From NCBI GenBank assembly GCA_038121105.1, contig JAYONB010000007.1, forward strand, positions 62,001-126,000: a stretch of DNA of 64,000 nucleotides. Reading direction: 5' to 3'. Positions 42,824 through 51,045 of this stretch are shown piece by piece. Position numbers and translations under genes: made by a program. Every line of letters begins with the position of its first letter. The first letter of the stretch is position 1. This DNA comes from CALJDF01 sp038121105. Its GTDB lineage: Bacteria > Pseudomonadota > Alphaproteobacteria > SHVP01. The notes under the pieces were generated by a model. It saw only the letters and a list, made by a program, of their open reading frames with translations. It was not told the origin of the DNA and ran no database searches.

Positions 42824-44163
42824 GAGAGCACCCCCTCAAGGGCGTCGCCCAACGCTGCGATATCTTCCGCCTCCGTCGTTTCGGTCGCCGCCACCAACAA
42901 CAGATCGTCCAGTCCGGCATCGGGCAGCAACCGGGATACCGGAACACCGGCGAGGACACCGGTCGTCGCCAAGCGATCGACGACCGCCGCGGCCGGCGTG
43001 GGAAGCCGGACCGTGAATTCGTTGAAGAACGTCTCGTTCAGCACCTCGACACCTGGAATGGCCACCAATCGCTCGGCCGTCTCGCAAGCGCGCGCGTGGT
43101 TCAGCGCCGCCAAGTGCTTGAAACCGTCCTCGCCCAACAGCGACAGATGGATCGTGAAGGCCAGCGAGCACAGCCCGGAATTCGTACAGATGTTGCTGGT
43201 CGCCTTCTCGCGGCGAATATGTTGCTCGCGCGTCGACAACGTCAGCACATAGCCGCGCCGCCCTTCGATATCCACCGTCTCGCCGCAGAGCCGACCAGGC
43301 ATCTGCCGCACGAACTTTTCGCGCGCGGCAAACAACCCCAAATAGGGCCCGCCGAAGTTCAGCGCATTGCCGAGCGATTGACCCTCGGCCACCACGATAT
43401 CGGCGCCCATCGCGCCCGGCGGCGTGACCGCGCCCAACGAGACGGCCTCACCGACCGCGACGACCAGCAGCGCCCCCTTGGCATGGCACGCCGACGCCAG
43501 ATCGCGCAAATCGCGAAGATGCCCAAAGAACGTCGGGTTTTGCACCACGACGCAAGCCGTCTCGTCGTCGATCAAAGCCGCGAGATCCTCGTCGCCCCGG
43601 GCATCAGGCGCCCCGGCAACGATCTCGCCGTCGAGAAACTTCGACTGGGTTTCCACCACGCTGCGATATTGCGGATGCAAGCCGCCCGACAACACCGCGC
43701 GCCGCCGCCGGGTCACGCGATTGGCCATCAACACCGCCTCGGCGCAGGCCGTCGCCCCGTCATACATCGAGGCGTTCGCAACCTCCATCCCGGTCAGCAG
43801 GGCGACCTGGGTCTGGAACTCGAACAGAACCTGCAGCGTGCCCTGGCTAATCTCCGGCTGATAGGGCGTATAGGCCGTCAGGAACTCGCTGCGCTGAATC
43901 AGGTGATCCACCGCCGCCGGAACATGGTGACGATACGCCCCGGCGCCGACGAAAAACGGCACGCTTCCGGCAGGTGTGTTTTTCCCCGCCATCGCCGTCA
44001 ACGCGCGATCCACAGCCAATTCGCCGGCGTGATCGGGCAAATCCACCAAGTCGTCCAAGACGGCCGAGCGCGGTACGTCGACGAACAAATCGTCGACCTT
44101 ATCGACGCCGATGACCTGCAGCATGGCCCGGCGGTCCTCCGCGGTATGCGGCAAATAGCGCAT
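42820..44163 (-). CDS. gcvPA: glycine dehydrogenase (decarboxylating) subunit 1
   Basis: N-terminal half of the split P protein, a PLP-fold partner without the PLP lysine. The 447-residue protein begins MRYLPHTAEDRRAML, has YTPYQPEISQGTLQ and ANASMYDGATA, which are diagnostic of GcvPA, and LSTREQHIRREKATSNIC later. It overlaps gcvH by 1 base (TAATG) and gcvPB by 4, so the operon is tightly coupled. Confidence 0.96.
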   Translation of the reverse strand: MRYLPHTAEDRRAMLQVIGVDKVDDLFVDVPRSAVLDDLVDLPDHAGELAVDRALTAMAGKNTPAGSVPFFVGAGAYRHHVPAAVDHLIQRSEFLTAYTPYQPEISQGTLQVLFEFQTQVALLTGMEVANASMYDGATACAEAVLMANRVTRRRRAVLSGGLHPQYRSVVETQSKFLDGEIVAGAPDARGDEDLAALIDDETACVVVQNPTFFGHLRDLRDLASACHAKGALLVVAVGEAVSLGAVTPPGAMGADIVVAEGQSLGNALNFGGPYLGLFAAREKFVRQMPGRLCGETVDIEGRRGYVLTLSTREQHIRREKATSNICTNSGLCSLAFTIHLSLLGEDGFKHLAALNHARACETAERLVAIPGVEVLNETFFNEFTVRLPTPAAAVVDRLATTGVLAGVPVSRLLPDAGLDDLLLVAATETTEAEDIAALGDALEGVLS

Positions 44164-44540
44164 TAGTCGAGCCCCTCCAGGAAGGCCTTGTAGTCGCTCG
44201 CACTCATCAGTTCATCAAGCTCGTCGGCATCGCTGATCTCCATCCGCCAAAACCAGCCCTCGTCTTCGGCGCTTTCGTTAACCAGGCCCGGGGTCGCCTC
44301 GAGATCGTCGTTGACCTCGACGATCTTGCCGCCGATGGGGGCGTAGACTTCGCTGGCTGCCTTCACCGATTCGACCACCGCGGCATCGCCCCCGGCCTCA
44401 ACGTCCGCACCCACCGTCGGCAGTTCGACGAACACCACGTCGCCCAGTTGCTCCTGGGCGTATTCCGAGATCCCCACCGTGGCCGTGTCGCCTTCGACGC
44501 GGACCCATTCATGATCTTTAGTAAAACGAACGTCGCTCAT
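44163..44540 (-). CDS. gcvH: glycine cleavage system H protein
   Basis: Lipoyl carrier that shuttles the aminomethyl intermediate between P, T and L proteins. The 125-residue protein starts RFTKDHEWVRVEGDTA, has SEYAQEQLGDVVFVELP, and carries the lipoylated Lys60 in VESVKAASEVYAPI. AGAGG lies before ATG 44540. The gene sits between gcvT and gcvPA. The L protein (lipoamide dehydrogenase) is not in the window. Confidence 0.97.
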   Translation of the reverse strand: MSDVRFTKDHEWVRVEGDTATVGISEYAQEQLGDVVFVELPTVGADVEAGGDAAVVESVKAASEVYAPIGGKIVEVNDDLEATPGLVNESAEDEGWFWRMEISDADELDELMSASDYKAFLEGLD

Positions 44541-44555
44541 AGCTGCCTCTGGTGG

Positions 44556-45650
44556 TTATTTTGCATAGCGGTGCGGCGCGAAGGGCATTTTGGCAACGGC
44601 GGCCGCATGCCGTTTGCCTCGAATATCCAACTCGATTTCGGTGCCGGCTTTGGCGTGTGCGCGATCCACGTAACCCATGGCCACCGGGCCACCGACACTC
44701 GGCCCAAACCCGCCACTCGTAATCTCGCCAATCGAGGTCTCGCCGACCATCACCGGTGTATGGGCACGCGCCGGGGCGCGCCCGCTCGGCTGAATCCCCA
44801 CCCGGCGCCGCGTCGGCCCCTCGGCAATCTGGCCCTGGATAATCGCATCGCCGGGAAACCCTCCGGCCGCGCGGCGGCGCTTGGAAATCGTCCAGGTCAG
44901 CCCAGCCTCGACCGGCGTTATCTCAGGCGTCAGATCATTGCCGTAGAGACAAAGCCCCGCCTCAAGGCGCAGCGAATCGCGCGCGCCCAAACCAACGGCC
45001 TCGACCTCGGGCTCTGCCAACAGGGTTCGCGCCAGCCCGTCCGCGTCGGCCTGCGCAACGGAAATCTCGAACCCATCCTCTCCGGTATAGCCCGACCGAC
45101 TCACCCAAGCCTCCATCCCGGCAATCTCGATGGTCGCCGCATTCATGAAGGCAAGGGTCGCAACACCCGGGGCGTGCCGCGCCAAGGCCGCGACCGCACC
45201 AGGCCCTTGCAAGGCCAACAAGGCCCGATCCTCGTCATACGTCACCGCCGCGGCACCGAACGCGTCGCGCAGCAGCGCTAGGTCTTGCGCCTTGCACCCG
45301 GCGTTGACCACGAGGAACACGTCGTCAGCGCGCCGCGTGACCATCAGATCGTCGAGCACGCCACCACGCTCGTTGGTGAACATCGTGTAGCGCATCTCGC
45401 CCGCCGCCAGCGCCGTAATATCGCCCGGCACCAGCCCTTCAAGCTGCGCCGCGGCCTCCGGCGCCGTCAGCCGAACCTGTCCCATATGTGAGACATCGAA
45501 CAGCCCGGCACCTTCACGGGTGTGCAAGTGCTCCTTCAATATCCCCGCGGGGTACTGCACCGGCATGGCATAGCCGGCAAAGGGCACGAACTTCGCTCCC
45601 AACTCGGCATGGAGGTCGTATAGCGGGGTTCTTTTTAGGTCTTGGCTCAC
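44556..45650 (-). CDS. gcvT: glycine cleavage system aminomethyltransferase
   Basis: T protein; releases ammonia from aminomethyl-GcvH and makes 5,10-methylene-tetrahydrofolate. The 364-residue protein starts LKRTPLYDLHAELGAKFVPFAGY, has FDVSHMGQ, SRSGYTGEDGFEI and LRLEAGLCLYGNDL with its catalytic Asp. GTG 45650 is preferred because GGAG lies 6 bases upstream; GTG 45656 and TTG 45665 are alternatives without spacing support. First gene behind the glycine riboswitch. Confidence 0.95.
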   Translation of the reverse strand: MSQDLKRTPLYDLHAELGAKFVPFAGYAMPVQYPAGILKEHLHTREGAGLFDVSHMGQVRLTAPEAAAQLEGLVPGDITALAAGEMRYTMFTNERGGVLDDLMVTRRADDVFLVVNAGCKAQDLALLRDAFGAAAVTYDEDRALLALQGPGAVAALARHAPGVATLAFMNAATIEIAGMEAWVSRSGYTGEDGFEISVAQADADGLARTLLAEPEVEAVGLGARDSLRLEAGLCLYGNDLTPEITPVEAGLTWTISKRRRAAGGFPGDAIIQGQIAEGPTRRRVGIQPSGRAPARAHTPVMVGETSIGEITSGGFGPSVGGPVAMGYVDRAHAKAGTEIELDIRGKRHAAAVAKMPFAPHRYAK

Positions 45651-45696
45651 GGACACTCCGGACAAACAGGAACGCGAGGCCTGACACGGCCTACTG

Positions 45697-45892
45697 CCCC
45701 CTCTGTCTCGGAACCTGAAGAGATTTGACCGGGGTCGCGGCCCGGCTTGCCCCTTCGGTGGAACCAGCGGCTAGTGCCGCGTGTCCGCTTTCCAGAGTTT
45801 CATCACGCTGCGGTCCTGGTGCCTGAGAGTTTCCGAGGCGGTTGCTCCTTCGGCGCCGGATGTCCTCCCGACACCCGATCTCTCCCGCAGCG
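45697..45892 (-). promoter_or_regulatory. tandem glycine riboswitch controlling gcvT-H-PA-PB
   Basis: Two successive glycine aptamers read on the minus strand. The first (about 45892-45807) has GCGGGAGAG, GCGCCGAAGGAGCAACC, AACTCTCAGGC and AGGACCG. The second (about 45806-45697) has AACTCTGG, CACCGAAGGGGCAAG, a CTCTTCAGG variant with one extra T, and ACAGAGGGGG. Promoter 45934-45961 lies upstream, and gcvT starts about 47 bases downstream. No terminator stem is evident between the second aptamer and the GGAG site, so control of translation initiation is more likely than attenuation. Glycine binding would raise gcv expression. Confidence 0.93.
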
Positions 45893-45933
45893 ATCAACTG
45901 ATTCCCGTCGCAAAACAGCGCGACGGCCAAGGC

Positions 45934-45961
45934 ATGATAGGGAGGGGCGGGGTCGAGTCAA
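45934..45961 (-). promoter_or_regulatory. sigma-70-type promoter of the gcv operon
   Basis: TTGACT and TATCAT on the minus strand, each five of six consensus bases, separated by 16. They lie 41 bases before the riboswitch. A GANTC site (GAGTC, 45955-45959) overlaps the -35 hexamer. Confidence 0.65.
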
Positions 45962-45981
45962 CAAACCCAACCGAACTCGCC

Positions 45982-45990
45982 TGTGGATAA
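45982..45990 (-). promoter_or_regulatory. consensus DnaA box upstream of the gcv promoter
   Basis: TTATCCACA on the minus strand, an exact match to the classical box, 20 bases upstream of the gcv -35 element. Confidence 0.45.
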
Positions 45991-46024
45991 ATCGACGTCG
46001 CGTCGTGGCGACCTTTGAGGCGGT

Positions 46025-46585
46025 TTAGCGTCCCGGAAGGCGGGGAAGACCGGTGCGGCGTTGGCGTTCTTGGCGGTTGAATTCGAGCTGCCCGGGGGTC
46101 AGTTCGAAGCCCACCAGAATGTCGTAATCGATGCCCCGCAAATCCGCTCGGATCGGAATGATCTGCTCGATCTCTTCGATAGCCGCCGCTTGGCGTTGAT
46201 TGGCATCGAAGGTAAAGGTCGATTCGAAGCGCTCCCGCGCGAGGATGTTCTCCTCTTTGTCGACCACCGCCACGAAGAATACGAAAGTGCTTTCGGTCCC
46301 CTGCGCGGCTGGGCCGCGGGTTGCCACCAAGCGCGCTGCAACGGTATTGGTCACCGAATCGCCGGCCCGGGTATAGTCGCAACTGCCCGCCACTCGCTCG
46401 ATCGAGGCACGATAGGCCACATCGGTCAGATCTTGGCCTCGGCCCGCCGCGAACAAGGTGATTTCCGACGCGTCACCCAAGATCGACACGCCCGGACAGG
46501 GCGGTGCCGGCGACGACGAACAGGCCGCCACGATCCCCGCGACCGCCGCAACGGCGATCAGGCGCAGGCCACCGCGAACCCTCAT
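46025..46585 (-). CDS. hypothetical lipoprotein
   Basis: A 186-residue protein with signal peptide (GGLRLIAVAAVAGIVAACS) and lipobox VAAC, then a soluble domain. Later parts contain ESTFVFFVAVVDKEENILARERFES and an ITPIEIEQIIPI-like segment, perhaps a beta-sandwich. No known domain was recognised. Such lipoproteins are common near housekeeping genes in Rhodospirillales. ATG 46585 starts next to the basic n-region; the frame is open to 46618 but would overlap the CDGSH gene. It lies downstream of that gene on the same strand. Confidence 0.65.
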   Translation of the reverse strand: MRVRGGLRLIAVAAVAGIVAACSSSPAPPCPGVSILGDASEITLFAAGRGQDLTDVAYRASIERVAGSCDYTRAGDSVTNTVAARLVATRGPAAQGTESTFVFFVAVVDKEENILARERFESTFTFDANQRQAAAIEEIEQIIPIRADLRGIDYDILVGFELTPGQLEFNRQERQRRTGLPRLPGR

Positions 46586-46590
46586 CGGGC

Positions 46591-46830
46591 CTATAGTCCC
46601 TTGTGGGAGCCGTCGCACATCGGTTCGCTGCCGGTGCGTTTGCAGCCGCAGAAGTAGACCTTGCCGGTCTTTTCCGGCCTAAAACTCGCCGGGGTAAAGC
46701 CGGTATCCTTGTGACTACCGTCGCAGAACGGCTGTTTCTGGCTACGCCCACAGCGGCACCAGTAATAGTCTTTCCCCGCCTCTACATCGACGGCGTAGGG
46801 ACCGGCTTGAGCGACAACGGCCTCGGACAT
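46591..46830 (-). CDS. double CDGSH iron-sulfur protein
   Basis: A 79-residue protein with two CDGSH 2Fe-2S motifs, CRCGRSQKQPFCDGSH (residues 25-40) and CGCKRTGSEPMCDGSH (about 61-76). Each provides three Cys and one His, as in mitoNEET. The two-motif arrangement matches the CISD3/MiNT type. It probably carries or senses labile 2Fe-2S clusters in the cytoplasm. It lies 5 bases upstream of the lipoprotein gene, on the same strand, and is divergent from ispH. Confidence 0.93.
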   Translation of the reverse strand: MSEAVVAQAGPYAVDVEAGKDYYWCRCGRSQKQPFCDGSHKDTGFTPASFRPEKTGKVYFCGCKRTGSEPMCDGSHKGL

Positions 46831-46973
46831 CCACCTCTCCTGACGGACAAACAGCGTGGCGGCACTCTATCGAAGGGCCCTAGGGGTGACAAGCGAGGGT
46901 CCCGCCGCGGCGGCGGCGCTCGCGACATTGTGCCGCGTACAATAAAGCGCACTTCCCCCATCGCGAAGACCGC

Positions 46974-47942
46974 ATGACTCGGCTATACCTAGACCTGATG
47001 TCGGCCCCCCCCCTCACCGTCCTGATGGCGCGTCCCCGCGGCTTTTGTGCCGGGGTGGATCGCGCGATTCTGATCGTCGAACGCGCTCTCGAACGCTTCG
47101 GCCCGCCGGTCTACGTCCGCCACCAAATCGTTCACAATGCCCGGGTCGTGGCCGATCTCGAAAGCGCCGGCGCGATTTTCGTCGCCGAACTCGACGAAGT
47201 GCCGCAAGACGCGCCTGTCGTGTTTTCCGCCCACGGCGTCGCCCGTAGTGTCGTCGACGAGGCCCGAGGCCGCAGCATGCTCTATCTCGATGCGACCTGC
47301 CCCCTCGTTCACAAAGTGCACCACGCCGCGCAGCGCCACCACGCCGCGGGGCGCCATGTCGTCCTCATCGGCCATGCCGGCCACCCCGAAGTCATCGGCA
47401 CCATGGGCCAATTGCCCGACGGCGCGATGACCTTGGTCGAAACCGTCGATCAGGCGCGCACGGTTCCGGTGCCCGACGACCGACCGCTTGCCTACGCGAC
47501 GCAAACCACCCTGTCGGTCGACGAAACCGCCGACATCATTGCGGCCCTCCAGCAGCGGTTTCCCACGATAATAGGCCCCGCCCGCGAAGACATTTGCTAT
47601 GCCACGACCAACCGCCAGCAGGCCGTGCGCAATATGGCGCCGGACTGCGATTATTTCTTGGTCTTGGGCGCCCCCTCGTCGTCGAATTCACGGCGACTTG
47701 TCGAAACCGCGCAGCGCGCGGGCTGCGATCAAGCCAGGTTGATCCAAGATGCCGGGGAAATCGATTGGTCCGCGTTGCAAGGGGTCGGGCGCCTCGGTAT
47801 CAGTGCCGGCGCATCGGCCCCGGAGATCCTCGTTACCGAAGTGATCCGCGCGCTCGAGGAACGTTTCGACGTCACGATCCAAGAAGTGTCCGGCGCCACC
47901 GAGAACGTGACGTTCAAACTACCGCGCATGCTCGACGCGTGA
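46974..47942 (+). CDS. ispH: 4-hydroxy-3-methylbut-2-enyl diphosphate reductase
   Basis: Last enzyme of the MEP pathway; makes IPP and DMAPP from HMBPP with a 4Fe-4S cluster. The 322-residue protein has the three cluster Cys in RGFCAGVDRA (Cys25), DATCPLVHKVH and DICYATTNRQ, the substrate His residues in QIVHNARVV and IGHAGHPEV, and the ATQTTLS segment. ATG 46974 is used; ATG 46998 is also possible and would remove eight residues. It starts the ispH-thrB-rnhA cluster. Confidence 0.96.
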   Translation: MTRLYLDLMSAPPLTVLMARPRGFCAGVDRAILIVERALERFGPPVYVRHQIVHNARVVADLESAGAIFVAELDEVPQDAPVVFSAHGVARSVVDEARGRSMLYLDATCPLVHKVHHAAQRHHAAGRHVVLIGHAGHPEVIGTMGQLPDGAMTLVETVDQARTVPVPDDRPLAYATQTTLSVDETADIIAALQQRFPTIIGPAREDICYATTNRQQAVRNMAPDCDYFLVLGAPSSSNSRRLVETAQRAGCDQARLIQDAGEIDWSALQGVGRLGISAGASAPEILVTEVIRALEERFDVTIQEVSGATENVTFKLPRMLDA

Positions 47943-47960
47943 TCTGATCGCGTAGCGACG

Positions 47961-48923
47961 ATGGCCGTCTATACCGAAATCACCGACGACGATCTGACGA
48001 CCTTTTTGGCGGCTTATGACATCGGCCACGTGGTGTCGCTCAAAGGCATCGCCGAAGGGGTCGAGAACTCGAACTACCTGCTGCAGACCGACCGCGCCCA
48101 CTACATCCTCACGATCTACGAAAAGCGCGTCGCCGAGGGCGACCTACCTTTCTTCTTGGGCCTCATGGATCACCTTGCCGATCGGACCTTCCCTTGCCCG
48201 ACCCCGATCCACGGCCGTGACGGCGAAGCGTTACGGCGGCTGGCGGACAAGCCAGCCGCCATCGTCAGCTTCATCGAAGGTCTATGGGTCCGCCGCCCGA
48301 CGCCGGATCACTGCGCCCAACTCGGCGCCGCATTGGCCCAAATGCATGTGGCGGGCGACGGCTTCGAGCGCCGACGCGGCAACGCCCTGTCGGTCGCCGA
48401 CTGGCGCCCCCTGTTCGAGCGATGTAGAGCAGACGCCGACACCGTCGAAACCGGCCTCGCCGACAGCATCGCCGGCGAATTGACCGACATCGAGAAGACC
48501 TGGCCGACCGACCTGCCGCACGGCGTGATCCACGCCGACTTGTTTCCCGATAATGTTCTATTCCTTGAGAACAAGCTGTCCGGGTTCATCGACTTCTACT
48601 TCGCGTGCAACGATTTTTTCGCCTACGACATCGCGGTCTGCCTCAACGCGTGGTGCTTCGAAACCGACGGATCGTTCAACATCACCAAGGCGAAAGCGCT
48701 CCTGACCGCCTACCGCCGCCATCGCACCATTACGCCCGAGGAATTGGCCGCCCTACCGCTGCTTGCCCGCGGCGCCGCCATGCGCTTCCTGCTGACCCGG
48801 CTATTCGACTGGCTCAACCAAGTCCCCGGCGCATTGGTGCAACCCAAAGACCCGCTCGAATACTGGCGCAAGCTCCACTTCCATCGCGGCGTCACCGGGC
48901 TTGGCGCCTACGGGTTGGAATAA
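47961..48923 (+). CDS. thrB: homoserine kinase, ThrB type II
   Basis: APH-fold kinase that phosphorylates homoserine before threonine synthase. The 320-residue protein starts VYTEITDDDLTTFLAAYDIG, has GVENSNYLLQTD, and the catalytic HADLFPDNVLF with a downstream FIDFYFACNDFFAYD Asp. This type (different from GHMP-type ThrB) is usual in alphaproteobacteria. Threonine synthase is encoded at 53524-54918 in the window. It is 18 bases after ispH and 7 before rnhA. Confidence 0.95.
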   Translation: MAVYTEITDDDLTTFLAAYDIGHVVSLKGIAEGVENSNYLLQTDRAHYILTIYEKRVAEGDLPFFLGLMDHLADRTFPCPTPIHGRDGEALRRLADKPAAIVSFIEGLWVRRPTPDHCAQLGAALAQMHVAGDGFERRRGNALSVADWRPLFERCRADADTVETGLADSIAGELTDIEKTWPTDLPHGVIHADLFPDNVLFLENKLSGFIDFYFACNDFFAYDIAVCLNAWCFETDGSFNITKAKALLTAYRRHRTITPEELAALPLLARGAAMRFLLTRLFDWLNQVPGALVQPKDPLEYWRKLHFHRGVTGLGAYGLE

Positions 48924-48930
48924 GGCCGGC

Positions 48931-49362
48931 ATGATCGTGGACGCCTATACCGACGGCGCCTGCTCGGGCAATCCTGGCCCCGGTGGCTGGGGCGTCCTGT
49001 TGCTGGCGGGCGATCACGAAAAGGAACTCGTCGGTGGCGCGCCCGAGACCACCAACAACCGTATGGAATTGACCGCCGCCATCGAGGCGCTCAACGCGGT
49101 CAAGGCCGCCGACACCGTGCGGCTCCACACCGACAGCACCTACGTGCGCGACGGCATCACCCAATGGATCGATCGGTGGAAGAAAAACGGTTGGCGAACC
49201 GCAGCCAAAAAGCCGGTCAAGAACGAAGATCTCTGGCGCGCCCTCGACGACGCGCGCACCCGCCACAAGGTCGAGTGGTACTGGGTGAAGGGTCATGACG
49301 GCCACCCCGAGAACGAACGCGCCGACGCTCTCGCGCGCGCCGGGATGGAACCCTACAAATAA
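48931..49362 (+). CDS. rnhA: ribonuclease HI
   Basis: Degrades RNA of RNA/DNA hybrids. The 143-residue protein has the four catalytic acidic residues: Asp8 in AYTDGACSGNPGPGGW, Glu in NRMELTAAI, Asp in HTDSTYVRDGI, and Asp in ERADALAR. It also has the basic handle region KKNGWRTAAKKPVKN. It ends inside the terminator stem. The window encodes both RNase HI and RNase HII. Confidence 0.96.
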   Translation: MIVDAYTDGACSGNPGPGGWGVLLLAGDHEKELVGGAPETTNNRMELTAAIEALNAVKAADTVRLHTDSTYVRDGITQWIDRWKKNGWRTAAKKPVKNEDLWRALDDARTRHKVEWYWVKGHDGHPENERADALARAGMEPYK

Positions 49363-49390
49363 AAAGGGCGGGATCCTGTCCCGCCCTTTT
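49362..49390. terminator. bidirectional intrinsic terminator between rnhA and peroxiredoxin gene
   Basis: A perfect 12-base stem AAAAGGGCGGGA / TCCCGCCCTTTT with a 5-base loop. Its first base is the last base of the rnhA stop codon. The A run and T run make it work in both directions for the convergent genes. Confidence 0.88.
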
Positions 49391-49407
49391 CGCTATGACC
49401 TCAGGTC

Positions 49408-49893
49408 TTAGCCAAGCTGCTCGAGGATGACCTCGGCTTTGCTCTTTTCGAAGGCACCGCCTTCTTCGACATTCAGGTTCTTGACGACGCCGTTGTCAAC
49501 GATCATCGAGAACCGCTGGCCGCGCGTGCCCAAGCCGAAGCCGCTGGCGTCGAGCTCAAGGCCCATCGCCTTGGTCAGCTCGGCATTGCCGTCGCCCAGC
49601 ATCAGCACTTTGTCGCCGACGTTGCGGTCCGCGCCCCACGCCGACATCACGAACGCGTCGTTCACCGCCATGCAGGCAATGGTGTCGACGCCCTTCGCTT
49701 TGATGGCGTCGGCGTTGTCGACGAAACCCGGCAGATGCTGCGCCGAACAGGTCGGGGTAAAGGCGCCCGGCACAGAAAACAGCGCGATTTTTTTGCCGTC
49801 GAACAGTTCTTTGGTCGATACCGGCTTGGGGCCGCTATCGGTCATGGTCATGAGGGTAGCGTCAGGAATCTTGTCGCCTTCTTTGATCGTCAT
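49408..49893 (-). CDS. Prx5-type peroxiredoxin
   Basis: Reduces hydrogen peroxide and organic peroxides with thiols, probably via glutaredoxin or thioredoxin. The 161-residue protein has the peroxidatic Cys49 in PGAFTPTCSAQHLPG, Cys74 in TIACMAVND, and GTRGQRFSMIVDNG with the conserved Arg near the end. Size and motif match the bacterial Prx5/Prdx5-like group. CGGAGG lies 4 bases before ATG 49893. It is convergent with rnhA. Confidence 0.93.
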   Translation of the reverse strand: MTIKEGDKIPDATLMTMTDSGPKPVSTKELFDGKKIALFSVPGAFTPTCSAQHLPGFVDNADAIKAKGVDTIACMAVNDAFVMSAWGADRNVGDKVLMLGDGNAELTKAMGLELDASGFGLGTRGQRFSMIVDNGVVKNLNVEEGGAFEKSKAEVILEQLG

Positions 49894-50036
49894 TGCGTCC
49901 TCCGAAAAATAGGGGTCGCAAGCCGCGAGCCCTCTGAAATATCTCTTCTTTTGATGAGCCGGTGCTGCGTCCTCCGGCTAGCAGGCCGTAATTTAGGGGC
50001 GCACCGGCGGGGTTTCAACCCGTCCGCGACCGTACC

Positions 50037-50906
50037 CTAGCGGACGCTCGAAAGAACCCGGCGCCGTTCGATCGCGCGATCGCCGTCCATCACCGTCACC
50101 ACCAGGTCCATCCGGTCGGGCCGTTCCGACCCTACAAGTTCCATGGGTATTTCCATGACCGCCAAACGCCGTGCCGCGTCGTAGGTCACCACCGGGGCCC
50201 CAAACGCCAACTCGACCGGTCCCTCGACCGCCGCGTCGACATCGCCGAGCGGCGTTGCGGAGACGACCTCCAAGGTCACCCGATCAGCCGCCGCCGAAAT
50301 CCGCGCGACATCGAGCGCCCCGCCCTTGGCCCGGGACGGCACGCGCGCATCGAAACGCGCGATCAGCGGCGCATAGGGCGTCGCCGTGGTCGAAGGCGCC
50401 GGGAGGTCGAGCACGAAGGTTTCGTTGTGAAACGTGCAAATATCCTTGCAGATCGCGTAGACCCCGGCCGCTTCAACGCGTACCGGCTTGCTCGGGTCGG
50501 CGACCGAGACCGTCATCGGCAGTACCACCTCGTCCGAATAGACCCAGGCGTTATAGCCCAACAACGACGCCCGCGTTGGCGCCGGCCAATCGATCGCGAC
50601 AGCGCGCACGTTCTCCGAGGCGGCAAAGTCGAACTGCGTCGGCAGACCGGTTTCGCCGGGCGTGCGCCAGTACAAATGGAAACCCGGATCGAGCCGGGCA
50701 TGAAAACCGATCCGCAGCGTGCCATCGGCCGCGGCGCCCTCGGTGGCGGCAATCATTCGCACCTGACTGAAATGGGTCACCAGCCAACCCGATGACGTCT
50801 TGGCCTCCTGCGCGAGTGCGCTTCCGGCAAGGGCAAGGGCGCCGGCGGCGCCGAGCAGGGTCGCCGTCAGGCGGGTCCGGACATTAACGAGATCGAAGTG
50901 CGGCAT
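50037..50906 (-). CDS. exported DsbD N-terminal-domain protein
   Basis: A 289-residue exported protein with a signal peptide (LLGAAGALALAGSALAQ). Its body matches the DsbD alpha/DsbC-type domain: LRIGFHARLDPGFHLYWRTPGETGLPT, LGYNAWVYSDEVVLPM, and the redox pair AICKDICTFHNE (CX3C). The membrane and thioredoxin domains of full DsbD are absent, so it may receive electrons from another membrane partner or act as a periplasmic reductant carrier. ATG 50906 precedes a plausible signal peptide; the frame is open further upstream. It is divergent from algH. Confidence 0.82.
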   Translation of the reverse strand: MPHFDLVNVRTRLTATLLGAAGALALAGSALAQEAKTSSGWLVTHFSQVRMIAATEGAAADGTLRIGFHARLDPGFHLYWRTPGETGLPTQFDFAASENVRAVAIDWPAPTRASLLGYNAWVYSDEVVLPMTVSVADPSKPVRVEAAGVYAICKDICTFHNETFVLDLPAPSTTATPYAPLIARFDARVPSRAKGGALDVARISAAADRVTLEVVSATPLGDVDAAVEGPVELAFGAPVVTYDAARRLAVMEIPMELVGSERPDRMDLVVTVMDGDRAIERRRVLSSVR

Positions 50907-50934
50907 GGGGCAATCTGATGTGAACGGGACGCCG

Positions 50935-50962
50935 TTGTTTTGCCTTAAACGGTGCCTACAAT
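50935..50962 (+). promoter_or_regulatory. candidate promoter for the algH/yqgE gene
   Basis: TTGTTT and TACAAT with a 16-base spacer, 83 bases before ATG 51046. Confidence 0.4.
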
Positions 50963-51045
50963 ATAGGGATCGCGCCGTGTGGGGCGGGTCATAAGGTCGT
51001 GAGACCCTGCGATACCGTCGTGACACAAACGAGGAGGCGCAGAAC

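Noticed and set aside
42472..44166. A 564-codon frame antisense to gcvPA/gcvPB
   Set aside because: Arg/Gln-rich mirror of two well-supported genes; no motif recognised.
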